NCBI GenBank assembly: GCA_002435985.1 | Contig: DIXD01000053.1 | Span: 1-6,715, forward strand | Source: Spirochaetaceae bacterium UBA6089 | Lineage (GTDB): Bacteria > Spirochaetota > Spirochaetia > Treponematales > Rectinemataceae | DNA length: 6,715 nucleotides | Reading direction: 5' to 3' | Shown here: positions 1 to 5,621 of the stretch, piece by piece | Layout: the number at the start of each line of letters is the position of its first letter | How positions within the stretch are numbered: position 1 is the stretch's first letter | Notes under the pieces: generated by a model | What the model saw: only the letters and a program-made list of their open reading frames with translations | What the model was told of the DNA's origin: nothing | Databases searched by the model: none | Made by a program: the position numbers and the translations under genes

Positions 1-2
1 TC

Positions 3-488
3 GAAGAGCTCATCGCCTGGGGAGTCAAGGATTTTGTTTCGTTGGGCTTGGCTGGCTCGCTGAAAGAGGACCTGCCCCCAGGATCGCTTGTGGTGTGCGA
101 CAGGGCTTTTCGCGACGAAGGCACGTCGCACCACTACATCGAAGGAAATGCCTTCGTCGGTCCAGATCCAGCCCTCACCGGCCGGCTTGAAGCTGCGCTT
201 CAGGCCGCCAGGCTGACCTACACCAAGGGTCCGACGTGGACCACTGATGCGATCTACCGCGAAACTCCTCTGGAGGTGAGGTATTTTCGCGAACAGGGAG
301 CGCTTGTCGTGGAGATGGAAGCGGCAGCCCTCTTCGCCGTGGCGCAATATCGGGGTGCGCGGCTCGCTTCGTGTTTTTCGGTATCGGATACGCTTGCCTA
401 TCTGGAATGGAGGCCTGAGTTCCACGCGGAGCCGACGGGACAGGGGCTTGCAGCGCTCTTTTCGTGCGCAGTGCGCGCCCTCCAGTAG
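3..488 (+). CDS. Nucleoside phosphorylase, C-terminal part (5' end outside window)
   Basis: This is the C-terminal 161 residues of a PNP/UDP-family phosphorylase, a cytosolic salvage enzyme that splits nucleosides with phosphate into base and ribose-1-phosphate. The reading frame is open from base 3 and ends at TAG 486-488, so the true start lies upstream; family members are usually about 230-260 residues, so roughly the first third is missing. Visible motifs are the glycine-rich LGLAGSL with a following PPGSLVV strand, DEGTSHHY, TWTTDAIYRET, the ribose-binding VEMEAAALFAVA segment, and a late SVSDTL that matches the Ser-Asp region near the base site in this family. Substrate (uridine, purine nucleoside or methylthioadenosine) cannot be decided from the fragment; the GTS-HHY motif leans towards the uridine phosphorylase-like branch. 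It has no metabolic link to the downstream leucine genes and is probably a separate transcription unit. Confidence 0.88.
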   Translation, partial: EELIAWGVKDFVSLGLAGSLKEDLPPGSLVVCDRAFRDEGTSHHYIEGNAFVGPDPALTGRLEAALQAARLTYTKGPTWTTDAIYRETPLEVRYFREQGALVVEMEAAALFAVAQYRGARLASCFSVSDTLAYLEWRPEFHAEPTGQGLAALFSCAVRALQ

Positions 489-581
489 GACGCCCAGCCA
501 AAGCGCGATCCGATGCCGGCGGCGAACACAAGAAGCCTCATGTCTGCATGATGCCCAGCCACGGCCTATCCGGTCAACCCA

Positions 582-599
582 CGCAATGTGCGATTTTTT
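582..599 (+). terminator. Weak intrinsic terminator candidate for the phosphorylase gene
   Basis: A 4-bp stem (CGCA 582-585 with TGCG 589-592, loop ATG) is followed after one A by six T residues at 594-599. The stem is shorter than that of a normal intrinsic terminator, although the T-tract is good and no other T-tract lies between the phosphorylase stop codon and the downstream promoter candidate. It may end the upstream transcript, but a longer competing structure or Rho could do this instead. Confidence 0.3.
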
Positions 600-607
600 A
601 CATGATT

Positions 608-617
608 CTATCGATAG
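608..617. promoter_or_regulatory. Perfect 10-bp palindrome just upstream of the -35 box
   Basis: CTATCGATAG is a perfect inverted repeat whose end lies 4 nt before the TTGACA at 622. The position suits an activator or repressor half-site pair. It does not extend beyond 10 bp, because the next pair is T-T, and I cannot match it to a known regulator. A chance palindrome is a real possibility. Confidence 0.25.
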
Positions 618-621
618 TAGC

Positions 622-651
622 TTGACATCGACCTGCGCCTCATGGTAGATA
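622..651 (+). promoter_or_regulatory. Candidate promoter of the leu-ilv operon
   Basis: The -35 hexamer TTGACA (622-627) matches the sigma-70 consensus exactly. The best-placed -10 is TAGATA (646-651), 18 bp downstream, which is a weak match; GATACT (648-653) fits the consensus better but with a 20-bp spacer. Transcription would start at about 657-660, giving an untranslated leader of roughly 305 nt before leuA. A second, weaker possibility is TATCAT (692-697), which is a good -10 but has no recognisable -35. The perfect -35 and the location directly ahead of the leader ORF support the first choice. Confidence 0.5.
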
Positions 652-656
652 CTCGC

Positions 657-809
657 ATGACATTCGCCGCCATTTTTGTCAAAAAATTGGATATCATCCG
701 CAGCCCCGATATGGACTACGCGATGGTCCGGCGCATTGTCGCTTCCCTCATCACTATTATTACTATCCTCCTGCTTACCCTGGGCCTTCTCGGCTCTTCC
801 GTTGTCTGA
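657..809 (+). CDS. Branched-chain amino acid leader peptide (attenuation peptide)
   Basis: This is a short ORF of up to 50 codons ending at TGA 807-809. The C-terminal half reads RRIVASLITIITILLLTLG and then LLGSSVV. From the in-frame ATG at 723 (28 codons), 16 residues are Ile, Leu or Val, grouped as an Ile-rich run, a Leu-rich run and a closing Val-Val, with three Thr among them. The position 155 nt before leuA and the match to the operon's products (Leu, Ile and Val through IlvD) are those of ilv/leu leader peptides, in which ribosome stalling reports the charged tRNA supply. The start is uncertain. ATG 657 has no Shine-Dalgarno and falls at the predicted transcription start, so it would be leaderless. 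ATG 711 also lacks one. ATG 723 has a weak TGGA at a suitable distance and gives a typical leader length. A single-helix membrane microprotein is the main alternative, since the segment is hydrophobic after two Arg residues. Confidence 0.72.
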   Translation: MTFAAIFVKKLDIIRSPDMDYAMVRRIVASLITIITILLLTLGLLGSSVV

Positions 810-845
810 CGGCCACGCGGACAGAGCCACAACTCCTAGGCCGTC
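808..845 (+). promoter_or_regulatory. Leader hairpin beginning at the leader stop codon
   Basis: GACGGCC (808-814) pairs perfectly with GGCCGTC (839-845). The 24-nt loop includes CTCCTA (833-838). The 5' arm begins inside the leader TGA, so a ribosome completing the leader would melt it. An alternative overlapping stem, GCGGA (817-821) with TCCGC (846-850) plus GCC (826-828) with GGC (839-841), is followed only by TTTCT, which is too short for a convincing terminator. The two stems share bases and could be alternative states. Confidence 0.4.
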
Positions 846-852
846 TCCGCTT

Positions 853-882
853 TCTGGGATACGCGGTCTGCGTACGACCAGA
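853..882 (+). promoter_or_regulatory. Leader hairpin 2
   Basis: TCTGG (853-857) pairs with CCAGA (878-882). Inside it TACGC (860-864) pairs with GCGTA (870-874), with a GA/CGA internal loop and a GGTCT apical loop. The stem has ten base pairs in total. The downstream sequence is A-rich (AAAAAA 891-896) rather than T-rich, so on this strand it is not an intrinsic terminator. It may be a pause or spacer structure in the leader. Confidence 0.4.
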
Positions 883-903
883 TGTACTACAAAAAACTGA
901 TAT

Positions 904-931
904 TGCCGGCAGATGTAGGAGAGTGTCGGCA
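904..931 (+). promoter_or_regulatory. Leader hairpin 3, just upstream of the leuA RBS
   Basis: TGCCGGCA (904-911) pairs with TGTCGGCA (924-931), giving 8 bp with one G-U pair. The 12-nt loop (912-923) contains TAGGAG (916-921), which is Shine-Dalgarno-like but followed by no usable ORF. That loop is complementary over 6 bp to CTCCTA in the loop of the 808-845 hairpin, so a loop-loop contact is possible. No T-tract follows, so it is not an intrinsic terminator. Confidence 0.4.
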
Positions 932-953
932 CCACGGTTGACGTGTATATAGA

Positions 954-960
954 GAGGAGG
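954..960 (+). promoter_or_regulatory. leuA ribosome binding site
   Basis: GAGGAGG is a very strong Shine-Dalgarno sequence, 4 nt from ATG 965. It fixes the leuA start. It is also the predicted target of the leader anti-Shine-Dalgarno sequences at 766-772 and 833-837. Confidence 0.8.
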
Positions 961-964
961 AAGA

Positions 965-2593
965 ATGAGCATTCCCCGAACCATCCGTATTTTCGATACG
1001 ACGCTCCGAGACGGAGAACAGGCGCCGGGCTGTAGCATGAACCAAGGCGAAAAGCTCGAAGTCGCCAAGATTCTCGCCGAGCTCGGCGTCGATGTCATTG
1101 AGGCCGGCTTCGCAATCGCCAGTCCTGGTGACTTCGCTTCTATACAGGAGATCGCGCGCACCGTGCGCGGGCCGATCATTGCAAGCTTGTCGAGAGCGGC
1201 CGAAGCCGACATCGACGCTTCGTGGGGGGCCCTGCACAGTGCAGAGCGACCGCGCATCCATGTCTTCATCGCGACATCTCCCATCCATATGACATACAAG
1301 CTGCGTATGAAACCCGATGAGGTCGTCGAAAAGGCGGTCGCCATGGTCAAATACGCAAGAAAATACTGCCCCGATGTCGAATTCTCGGCGGAAGACGCCT
1401 CTCGCTCAGAGCCTGCGTTTTTGTGTAGGATTCTCACTGCGGTCATCGAGGCAGGCGCATCGACGGTGAATGTACCCGACACGGTCGGCTATGCCATGCC
1501 GGGAGAGTTCGGTGCGCTGATCAGTGCCATTCGAGCAAGTACTCCCAATATCGATAAGGCGGTCCTGTCGGTCCATTGCCACGACGATCTTGGGTTCGCC
1601 GTCGCCAACAGCCTTGCGGCCATCGAGGCCGGCGCGGATCAGGTCGAGTGTACGATAAACGGCATTGGTGAACGCGCCGGCAACGCGGCACTCGAAGAGA
1701 TCGTGATGGCCATGCGCACGCGGGAGGACTATTTTCGCGCTTCCTGCGGCAGGACTCTGCACTGCAATATTGATACCACAAAAATCTACGCTGCATCGCG
1801 CCTCGTTGCCACGGTCACAGGCTCCCGTGTGCAAACCAACAAGGCCATTGTCGGCGAGAATGCCTTTGCCCACGAGGCAGGCATCCACCAGCACGGCATG
1901 CTCACAAACCGCGCGACCTACGAGATCATGGCGCCCGAGTCGATTGGTCTACCTAGAAACAAGATTGTGCTCGGCAAACATTCAGGCAAGCATGCCTTCA
2001 GTGAGCGTTTAAAAGAGCTCGGTTTCCACCTGGATGCGGAGCGCGAAATGCATCTCTTCGATGCATTCAAAGTTCTGGCGGACAAGAAAAAAGTGGTGAC
2101 AGACCGAGATCTCGAGGCCTTGGTGCGCGATGCGGTCCCTGCGCGGCCTGCCGCATGGCGACTGCATCGCTTCATCATAAACTCCGGCAGCACGATTACA
2201 TCGACGAGTGCGGTATGCCTTGTATCCGCCGAGGGGAAGGAATACGAACAAGTAGCGATAGGCGACGGCCCGATCGATGCGTCGTTCAATGCCATCGACA
2301 AGATCGTCGATATAAAGCCTGTCCTCGAGGCCTTCTCGCTCGATTCCGTGACGGACGGCAAGGATGCCCAGGGAGAAGCCCGCGTCAGAATCCGACAAGC
2401 GGATCGAGTGTATAACGGCCGAGGGGTCTCTACCGACATCGTCGAAGCGAGCCTTCGGGCTTATCTCGACGCGATCAATGCGGCGATCGACGACATTGGC
2501 CTACACGAAAACAGCGCTACCGCGTCCGCCGAGCGCACGCAGAGCACCACCAATATTCTTACTGCAACAGAAAGGAGCCCCCAATGTCAATGA
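965..2593 (+). CDS. leuA: 2-Isopropylmalate synthase
   Basis: LeuA catalyses the first committed step of leucine synthesis in the cytosol: acetyl-CoA + 2-ketoisovalerate to 2-isopropylmalate + CoA. The protein has 542 residues. The N-terminal TIM barrel (about 5-275) carries FDTTLRDGEQAPG (10-22), VPDTVGYAMPGE (170-181), HCHDDLG (204-210) and NGIGERAGN (232-240); the expected metal ligands Asp11, His204, His206 and Asn240 and the catalytic Arg15 are all present. The subdomain with VGENAFAHEAGIHQHG (296-311) follows. The C-terminal regulatory domain (about 390-510) carries GDGPIDASFNAIDKIV and VSTDIVEASLRAYLDAIN, the leucine-binding fold that gives feedback inhibition. The last 30 or so residues are Ser/Thr-rich and unconserved, and their codons include the leuC ribosome binding site. 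The domain make-up and leuCDB context favour LeuA over citramalate or homocitrate synthase. It is first in the operon and preceded by the leader peptide region. Confidence 0.96.
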   Translation: MSIPRTIRIFDTTLRDGEQAPGCSMNQGEKLEVAKILAELGVDVIEAGFAIASPGDFASIQEIARTVRGPIIASLSRAAEADIDASWGALHSAERPRIHVFIATSPIHMTYKLRMKPDEVVEKAVAMVKYARKYCPDVEFSAEDASRSEPAFLCRILTAVIEAGASTVNVPDTVGYAMPGEFGALISAIRASTPNIDKAVLSVHCHDDLGFAVANSLAAIEAGADQVECTINGIGERAGNAALEEIVMAMRTREDYFRASCGRTLHCNIDTTKIYAASRLVATVTGSRVQTNKAIVGENAFAHEAGIHQHGMLTNRATYEIMAPESIGLPRNKIVLGKHSGKHAFSERLKELGFHLDAEREMHLFDAFKVLADKKKVVTDRDLEALVRDAVPARPAAWRLHRFIINSGSTITSTSAVCLVSAEGKEYEQVAIGDGPIDASFNAIDKIVDIKPVLEAFSLDSVTDGKDAQGEARVRIRQADRVYNGRGVSTDIVEASLRAYLDAINAAIDDIGLHENSATASAERTQSTTNILTATERSPQCQ

Positions 2594-3894
2594 CAATGAC
2601 ACAAAAAATTCTCGCGGACCACGCGGGGCTTGCTTCCGTGGAGGCGGGCCAACTCATCGAGGCGAGGGTCGACTTCGTTCTAGGCAACGACGTGACAGCG
2701 CCTGTAGCGATCAAAGAATTCGAAAAAATCGGCGTCGCAGAGGTCTTCGACCGACGGCGGATCGCCCTCGTGCCGGATCACTTCACACCGAACAAAGATA
2801 TTCAGTCGGCCGAACAGTGCAAGATCATGCGCGACTTTGCCAAGAAGCACGCCATCGAGCACTACTTTGAGGTCGGCCGCATGGGCATCGAGCACGCGCT
2901 TTTGCCTGAACAGGGCCTTGTGCTGCCCGGAGAACTCGTCGTAGGGGCCGATTCGCACACCTGTACCTATGGTGCGGTGGGCGCTTTTTCCACTGGTGTC
3001 GGTTCCACGGATATGGCCGCGGCCATGGCGGCGGGAACCGCGTGGTTCAGGGTGCCTGGGGCCATACGCTTTGTCTTGAACGGGAAGCTCGGAGGTTGGG
3101 CTACGGGTAAAGATCTGATTCTCTCCATCATCGGCAAGATTGGGGTCGATGGAGCCTTATATCGCTCTATGGAGTTTGTCGGCCCCGGCCTTGCGACACT
3201 GTCGATGGATGAGCGCTTTACGATGGCCAACATGGTCATCGAGGCCGGTGCAAAAAATGGTATTTTCACAGTCGACGAGAGAACGCGCGCCTGGGCTGCC
3301 TCGGTCTCGTCCCGACACTACAAAGAGTATGCTGCCGATCCGAATGCCGAGTACGAGCAGACTATCGTGGTCGACCTAGACCGAATCAAACCTCAGATCG
3401 CGTTCCCTCATCTGCCGTCCAATGTGCGACCGGCAGATGAGGCGGAAAAAACGCCCATCGACCAGGTAGTCATCGGCTCTTGCACCAACGGGCGCATCGA
3501 GGACCTCCGCGCCGCAGCCTTTATCCTTAAAGGTAGGTCAGTTGCTCAAGGCCTCCGATGCATCGTCATTCCTGCCACCCAGCAGATCTACAGACAGGCT
3601 GTCCGCGAAGGCCTCGTCGACACCTTCATCGAGGCGGGCGCGGCAGTCTCCACCCCGACCTGCGGGCCTTGCTTAGGAGGTCACATGGGCATTCTCGCGG
3701 CAGGCGAACGCGCGGTCGCCACGACCAATAGAAACTTCGTGGGGCGCATGGGCCACCCAAGCTCCGAGGTCTATCTCGCCAGCCCTGCGACCGCCGCGGC
3801 CTGCGCCATTGCTGGGTACATCGTCGATCCCTCCGAGATCAGCGAGGCGCCGCAACATGGGATCTTCGAAACGGCGTCGCGGGATAGAGATTAA
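2584..3894 (+). CDS. leuC: 3-Isopropylmalate dehydratase, large subunit
   Basis: LeuC is the catalytic [4Fe-4S] half of isopropylmalate isomerase, which with LeuD converts 2-isopropylmalate to 3-isopropylmalate. The 436-residue aconitase-family protein has GADSHTCTYGAVG (121-133), GSCTNGR (298-304) with Cys300, TPTCGPCLGGHMG (357-369) with Cys360 and Cys363, and NRNFVGRMGHPSSEVYLASP (382-401). The three cluster ligands are therefore intact. The length fits the shorter LeuC2/HacA-like branch rather than the roughly 466-residue enterobacterial LeuC. This branch also includes homoaconitases, but the leu operon context fixes the role. The start at ATG 2584 is chosen because AAAGGAG (2571-2577) lies 6 nt upstream; in-frame ATGs at 2590 and 2596 are less well spaced. 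It overlaps the leuA 3' end by 10 nt, indicating translational coupling. Confidence 0.95.
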   Translation: MSMTMTQKILADHAGLASVEAGQLIEARVDFVLGNDVTAPVAIKEFEKIGVAEVFDRRRIALVPDHFTPNKDIQSAEQCKIMRDFAKKHAIEHYFEVGRMGIEHALLPEQGLVLPGELVVGADSHTCTYGAVGAFSTGVGSTDMAAAMAAGTAWFRVPGAIRFVLNGKLGGWATGKDLILSIIGKIGVDGALYRSMEFVGPGLATLSMDERFTMANMVIEAGAKNGIFTVDERTRAWAASVSSRHYKEYAADPNAEYEQTIVVDLDRIKPQIAFPHLPSNVRPADEAEKTPIDQVVIGSCTNGRIEDLRAAAFILKGRSVAQGLRCIVIPATQQIYRQAVREGLVDTFIEAGAAVSTPTCGPCLGGHMGILAAGERAVATTNRNFVGRMGHPSSEVYLASPATAAACAIAGYIVDPSEISEAPQHGIFETASRDRD

Positions 3895-3918
3895 CAGAAG
3901 TAAATAAAGGAAGCAAAA

Positions 3919-4494
3919 ATGCAACAAGGATCAAAAGCCTGGAAATACGGCGACAATGTGGATACCGACGTCATCGTGCCGGCGCGCTATCTTACGACGA
4001 GCGACCCTGCGGAACTCGCAGTGCACTGTATGGAAGACCTGGACCCTGATTTTGCATCCCAGGTCGCACAGGGTGATATCATTGTGGCCGGCGAGAATTT
4101 CGGTTGTGGCTCGTCGCGCGAGCATGCGCCCATCGCGATCAAGGCCTCAGGAGTCTCATGCGTCATTGCGGCGAGCTTTGCGCGTATTTTCTACCGCAAC
4201 GCCATCAACATCGGCCTTCCTATCCTCGAGTGTCCACAGGCAGCGATAGAGACGCAGCACGGCGACATGCTCAGCGTGAACTTCGAGTCAGGCGAAATCC
4301 GCAACCTGACCCGTGGCATCCAATACCGGGCAGCAGCCTTCCCTCCATTCGTGCGGGATATCATGGCGGCAGGGGGGCTCATTCCGTATATCAGACAAAG
4401 ATTGCTCAACGCTGCAGACCATCCCTTTGGCGTACAGAAAGTCGAGGTTCATCTAGATGGCGAGCACGAAGAAGCAGGCACAAAGGAGAAGTGA
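3919..4494 (+). CDS. leuD: 3-Isopropylmalate dehydratase, small subunit
   Basis: LeuD is the swivelling-domain partner of LeuC in isopropylmalate isomerase. The 191-residue protein carries KYGDNVDTDVIVPARYL (9-25), GENFGCGSSREHAP (58-71) and FYRNAINIGLP (91-101), the family hallmarks, with the Ser-Ser-Arg substrate-binding segment intact. The core ends near residue 165, as in the short LeuD2 type; the remaining 25 or so residues form a charged tail rich in Glu and Lys with no motif I recognise. The loop after Tyr24-Leu25 reads TT; in methanogen homologues this loop helps separate isopropylmalate from homoaconitate substrates, so it is the place to look for specificity. AAGGA (3907-3911) is 7 nt before the ATG, and the gap from leuC is 24 nt. 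Confidence 0.95.
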   Translation: MQQGSKAWKYGDNVDTDVIVPARYLTTSDPAELAVHCMEDLDPDFASQVAQGDIIVAGENFGCGSSREHAPIAIKASGVSCVIAASFARIFYRNAINIGLPILECPQAAIETQHGDMLSVNFESGEIRNLTRGIQYRAAAFPPFVRDIMAAGGLIPYIRQRLLNAADHPFGVQKVEVHLDGEHEEAGTKEK

Positions 4495-4495
4495 G

Positions 4496-5614
4496 ATGAA
4501 GTATACCATTGCGACCATTCCGGGGGATGGCATAGGCCCTGACGTCGTCGCCGAAGCAGTACGAACCCTGCGGGCTGTGGCAAAGGTCTCGGGCTTCGGC
4601 GTCGAATTTACAGAGGCGCTGATGGGCGGCGCGGCGATCGACGCGACAGGCTCTCCTCTGCCGGAGTCGACCCTAAAAACCTGTCGCGCCGCCGATGCGA
4701 TTCTTTTGGGTGCGGTCGGCGGCCCGCGTTGGGACGGCCTTCCCGGCAATCTGCGACCGGAGGCAGGACTTCTGGGTCTCCGCGCCGCCATGGGCGCCTA
4801 CGCCAACCTGAGACCCGCCAGAATATTCACCGAGCTTGCGGCGGCCTGCCCCCTCAAGCCCGAAATCGTGCGCGAAGGTCTGGATCTGCTCATCGTGAGG
4901 GAACTCACGGGAGGCATCTATTTCGGCGAGCGCGGTATAAGCCCCGACGGCGAAGTCGCATGGGATACCGAGCGCTATACGAGGACTGAAATCGAACGCC
5001 TACTCGAAGTCGCTTATCGCGCGGCGAGGACAAGAAAGAAAAAGCTGTGTATCGTCGATAAGGCCAACGTGCTCGAGTCGAGCCGGCTCTGGCGCCGGAC
5101 GGCCCAGGAGCTCGCCAAGCGCTATTCCGAGGTCGAGACCAGCTTCATGTATGTCGACAACTGCGCCATGCAGCTTATCCGCAATCCTCAGCAATTCGAC
5201 GTCATCGCGACCAGCAATATGTTCGGCGACATTCTTTCCGACGAGGCCAGCATGATCACGGGGTCCATCGGCATGCTGCCGAGCGCGAGCATCGGCGACT
5301 CTGGCCCCGGCATCTTCGAACCCATCCACGGTTCGGCGCCCGACCTCGCGGGCAAAGATCAGGCGAATCCACTCGCGGCGATTCTTTCCGCCGCGATGCT
5401 CCTCTCATATGGGCTTGGACGCAAGGCGGAGGGGGAACTAATTGAACGGGCAGTCTCTTCGGTGCTGGCGGTAGGCTACCGCTGCGCCGACATCGCCACG
5501 GACACAGAGGGAGAGACGGTGCTCGGCACCCGCGCCATGGGCGAAGCGGTAGCCTGGGCCATCGAGGAAGATATGCATGAAAAGCCGCAACCATCGGCAT
5601 CCGCAAGGAGGTAA
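4496..5614 (+). CDS. leuB: 3-Isopropylmalate dehydrogenase
   Basis: LeuB oxidatively decarboxylates 3-isopropylmalate to 2-ketoisocaproate with NAD+ and a divalent metal in the cytosol, normally as a homodimer. The 372-residue length is typical. Motifs in order are IPGDGIGPDV (8-17), the substrate loop LLGLRAAMGAYANLRP (92-107), GGIYFGERG (139-147) with catalytic Tyr142, VDKANVL (187-193) with Lys189, Asp221, and NMFGDILSDEAS (241-252) with metal ligands Asp245 and Asp249. EPIHGSAPDLAGKDQANP (275-292) forms the NAD-binding part. The start is ATG 4496, 1 nt after the leuD stop, because AGGAG (4484-4488) sits 7 nt upstream and the protein then opens with the usual MKYTIATIPGDGIGP; an in-frame ATG at 4457 would only add 13 charged residues inside leuD. 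The short C-terminal tail after residue 360 is not conserved. Confidence 0.96.
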   Translation: MKYTIATIPGDGIGPDVVAEAVRTLRAVAKVSGFGVEFTEALMGGAAIDATGSPLPESTLKTCRAADAILLGAVGGPRWDGLPGNLRPEAGLLGLRAAMGAYANLRPARIFTELAAACPLKPEIVREGLDLLIVRELTGGIYFGERGISPDGEVAWDTERYTRTEIERLLEVAYRAARTRKKKLCIVDKANVLESSRLWRRTAQELAKRYSEVETSFMYVDNCAMQLIRNPQQFDVIATSNMFGDILSDEASMITGSIGMLPSASIGDSGPGIFEPIHGSAPDLAGKDQANPLAAILSAAMLLSYGLGRKAEGELIERAVSSVLAVGYRCADIATDTEGETVLGTRAMGEAVAWAIEEDMHEKPQPSASARR

Positions 5615-5621
5615 GGACAAT

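Larger units (their letters stand above)
489..621. other. Intergenic region after the phosphorylase gene
   Basis: I see no credible gene here. It holds a weak terminator candidate (582-599) and a short palindrome (608-617), listed separately. The nonamer GCCCAGCCA occurs twice, at 492-500 and 553-561, with no further repeat structure around it, so I give it no meaning. Confidence 0.5.
766..961 (+). promoter_or_regulatory. Putative translational attenuator: leader Leu codons pair with the leuA RBS
   Basis: TCCTCCT at 766-772 lies inside leader codons 37-39 (ATC CTC CTG, Ile-Leu-Leu) and is exactly complementary over 7 bp to AGGAGGA at 955-961, the leuA Shine-Dalgarno region. A second anti-Shine-Dalgarno stretch, CTCCT (833-837), can also pair with AGGAG 955-959. 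My inference is that pairing blocks leuA translation when the leader is read quickly, while a ribosome waiting on Leu or Ile codons covers 766-772 and frees the site. The interval has three local hairpins but no good U-tract terminator and no T-box consensus, which favours translational over transcriptional control. The pairing spans about 180 nt and has not been tested by folding. Confidence 0.38.

Noticed and set aside
304..648. A + strand reading frame overlapping the phosphorylase gene and running into the intergenic region
   Set aside because: Arg/Ser-rich frame shadow of the phosphorylase gene with no recognisable motif, and it ends inside the candidate promoter.
891..896. AAAAAA next to the 853-882 hairpin as a terminator for minus-strand transcription
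   Set aside because: A minus-strand transcript would read this A-run as U residues before the hairpin rather than after it, which is the wrong order, and no minus-strand gene is present.
676..900. A 74-codon + strand reading frame from TTG 676 covering the leader region
   Set aside because: It has a TTG start with no ribosome binding site, a low-complexity Ser/Pro/Arg-rich product, and is in the +2 frame of the Ile/Leu/Val-rich leader, which explains the sequence far better.
920..945. T-box antiterminator motif near CGGCACCACGG
   Set aside because: It only loosely resembles the T-box core; the conserved GGTGG-ACCGCG order, a specifier stem and a terminator are absent.
938..951. TTGACG followed by TATATA just before leuA as a second promoter
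   Set aside because: The two hexamers are only 2 nt apart, so they cannot serve together as -35 and -10; no -35 sits 16-18 bp before TATATA.
1155..1169. Perfect inverted repeat CGCGCAC-C-GTGCGCG inside leuA
   Set aside because: It lies in conserved coding sequence, has a one-base centre that cannot form a hairpin loop without opening pairs, and such GC-rich palindromes are expected by chance here.
775..1482. A long minus-strand frame (235 codons) opposite the leader and leuA
   Set aside because: Antisense shadow of leuA in GC-rich DNA; it has no family motifs, and leuA on the + strand is unambiguous.
4457..4495. Longer leuB beginning at ATG 4457
   Set aside because: It would overlap leuD and add 13 charged, unconserved residues, whereas ATG 4496 has AGGAG 7 nt upstream and gives the normal LeuB N-terminus.
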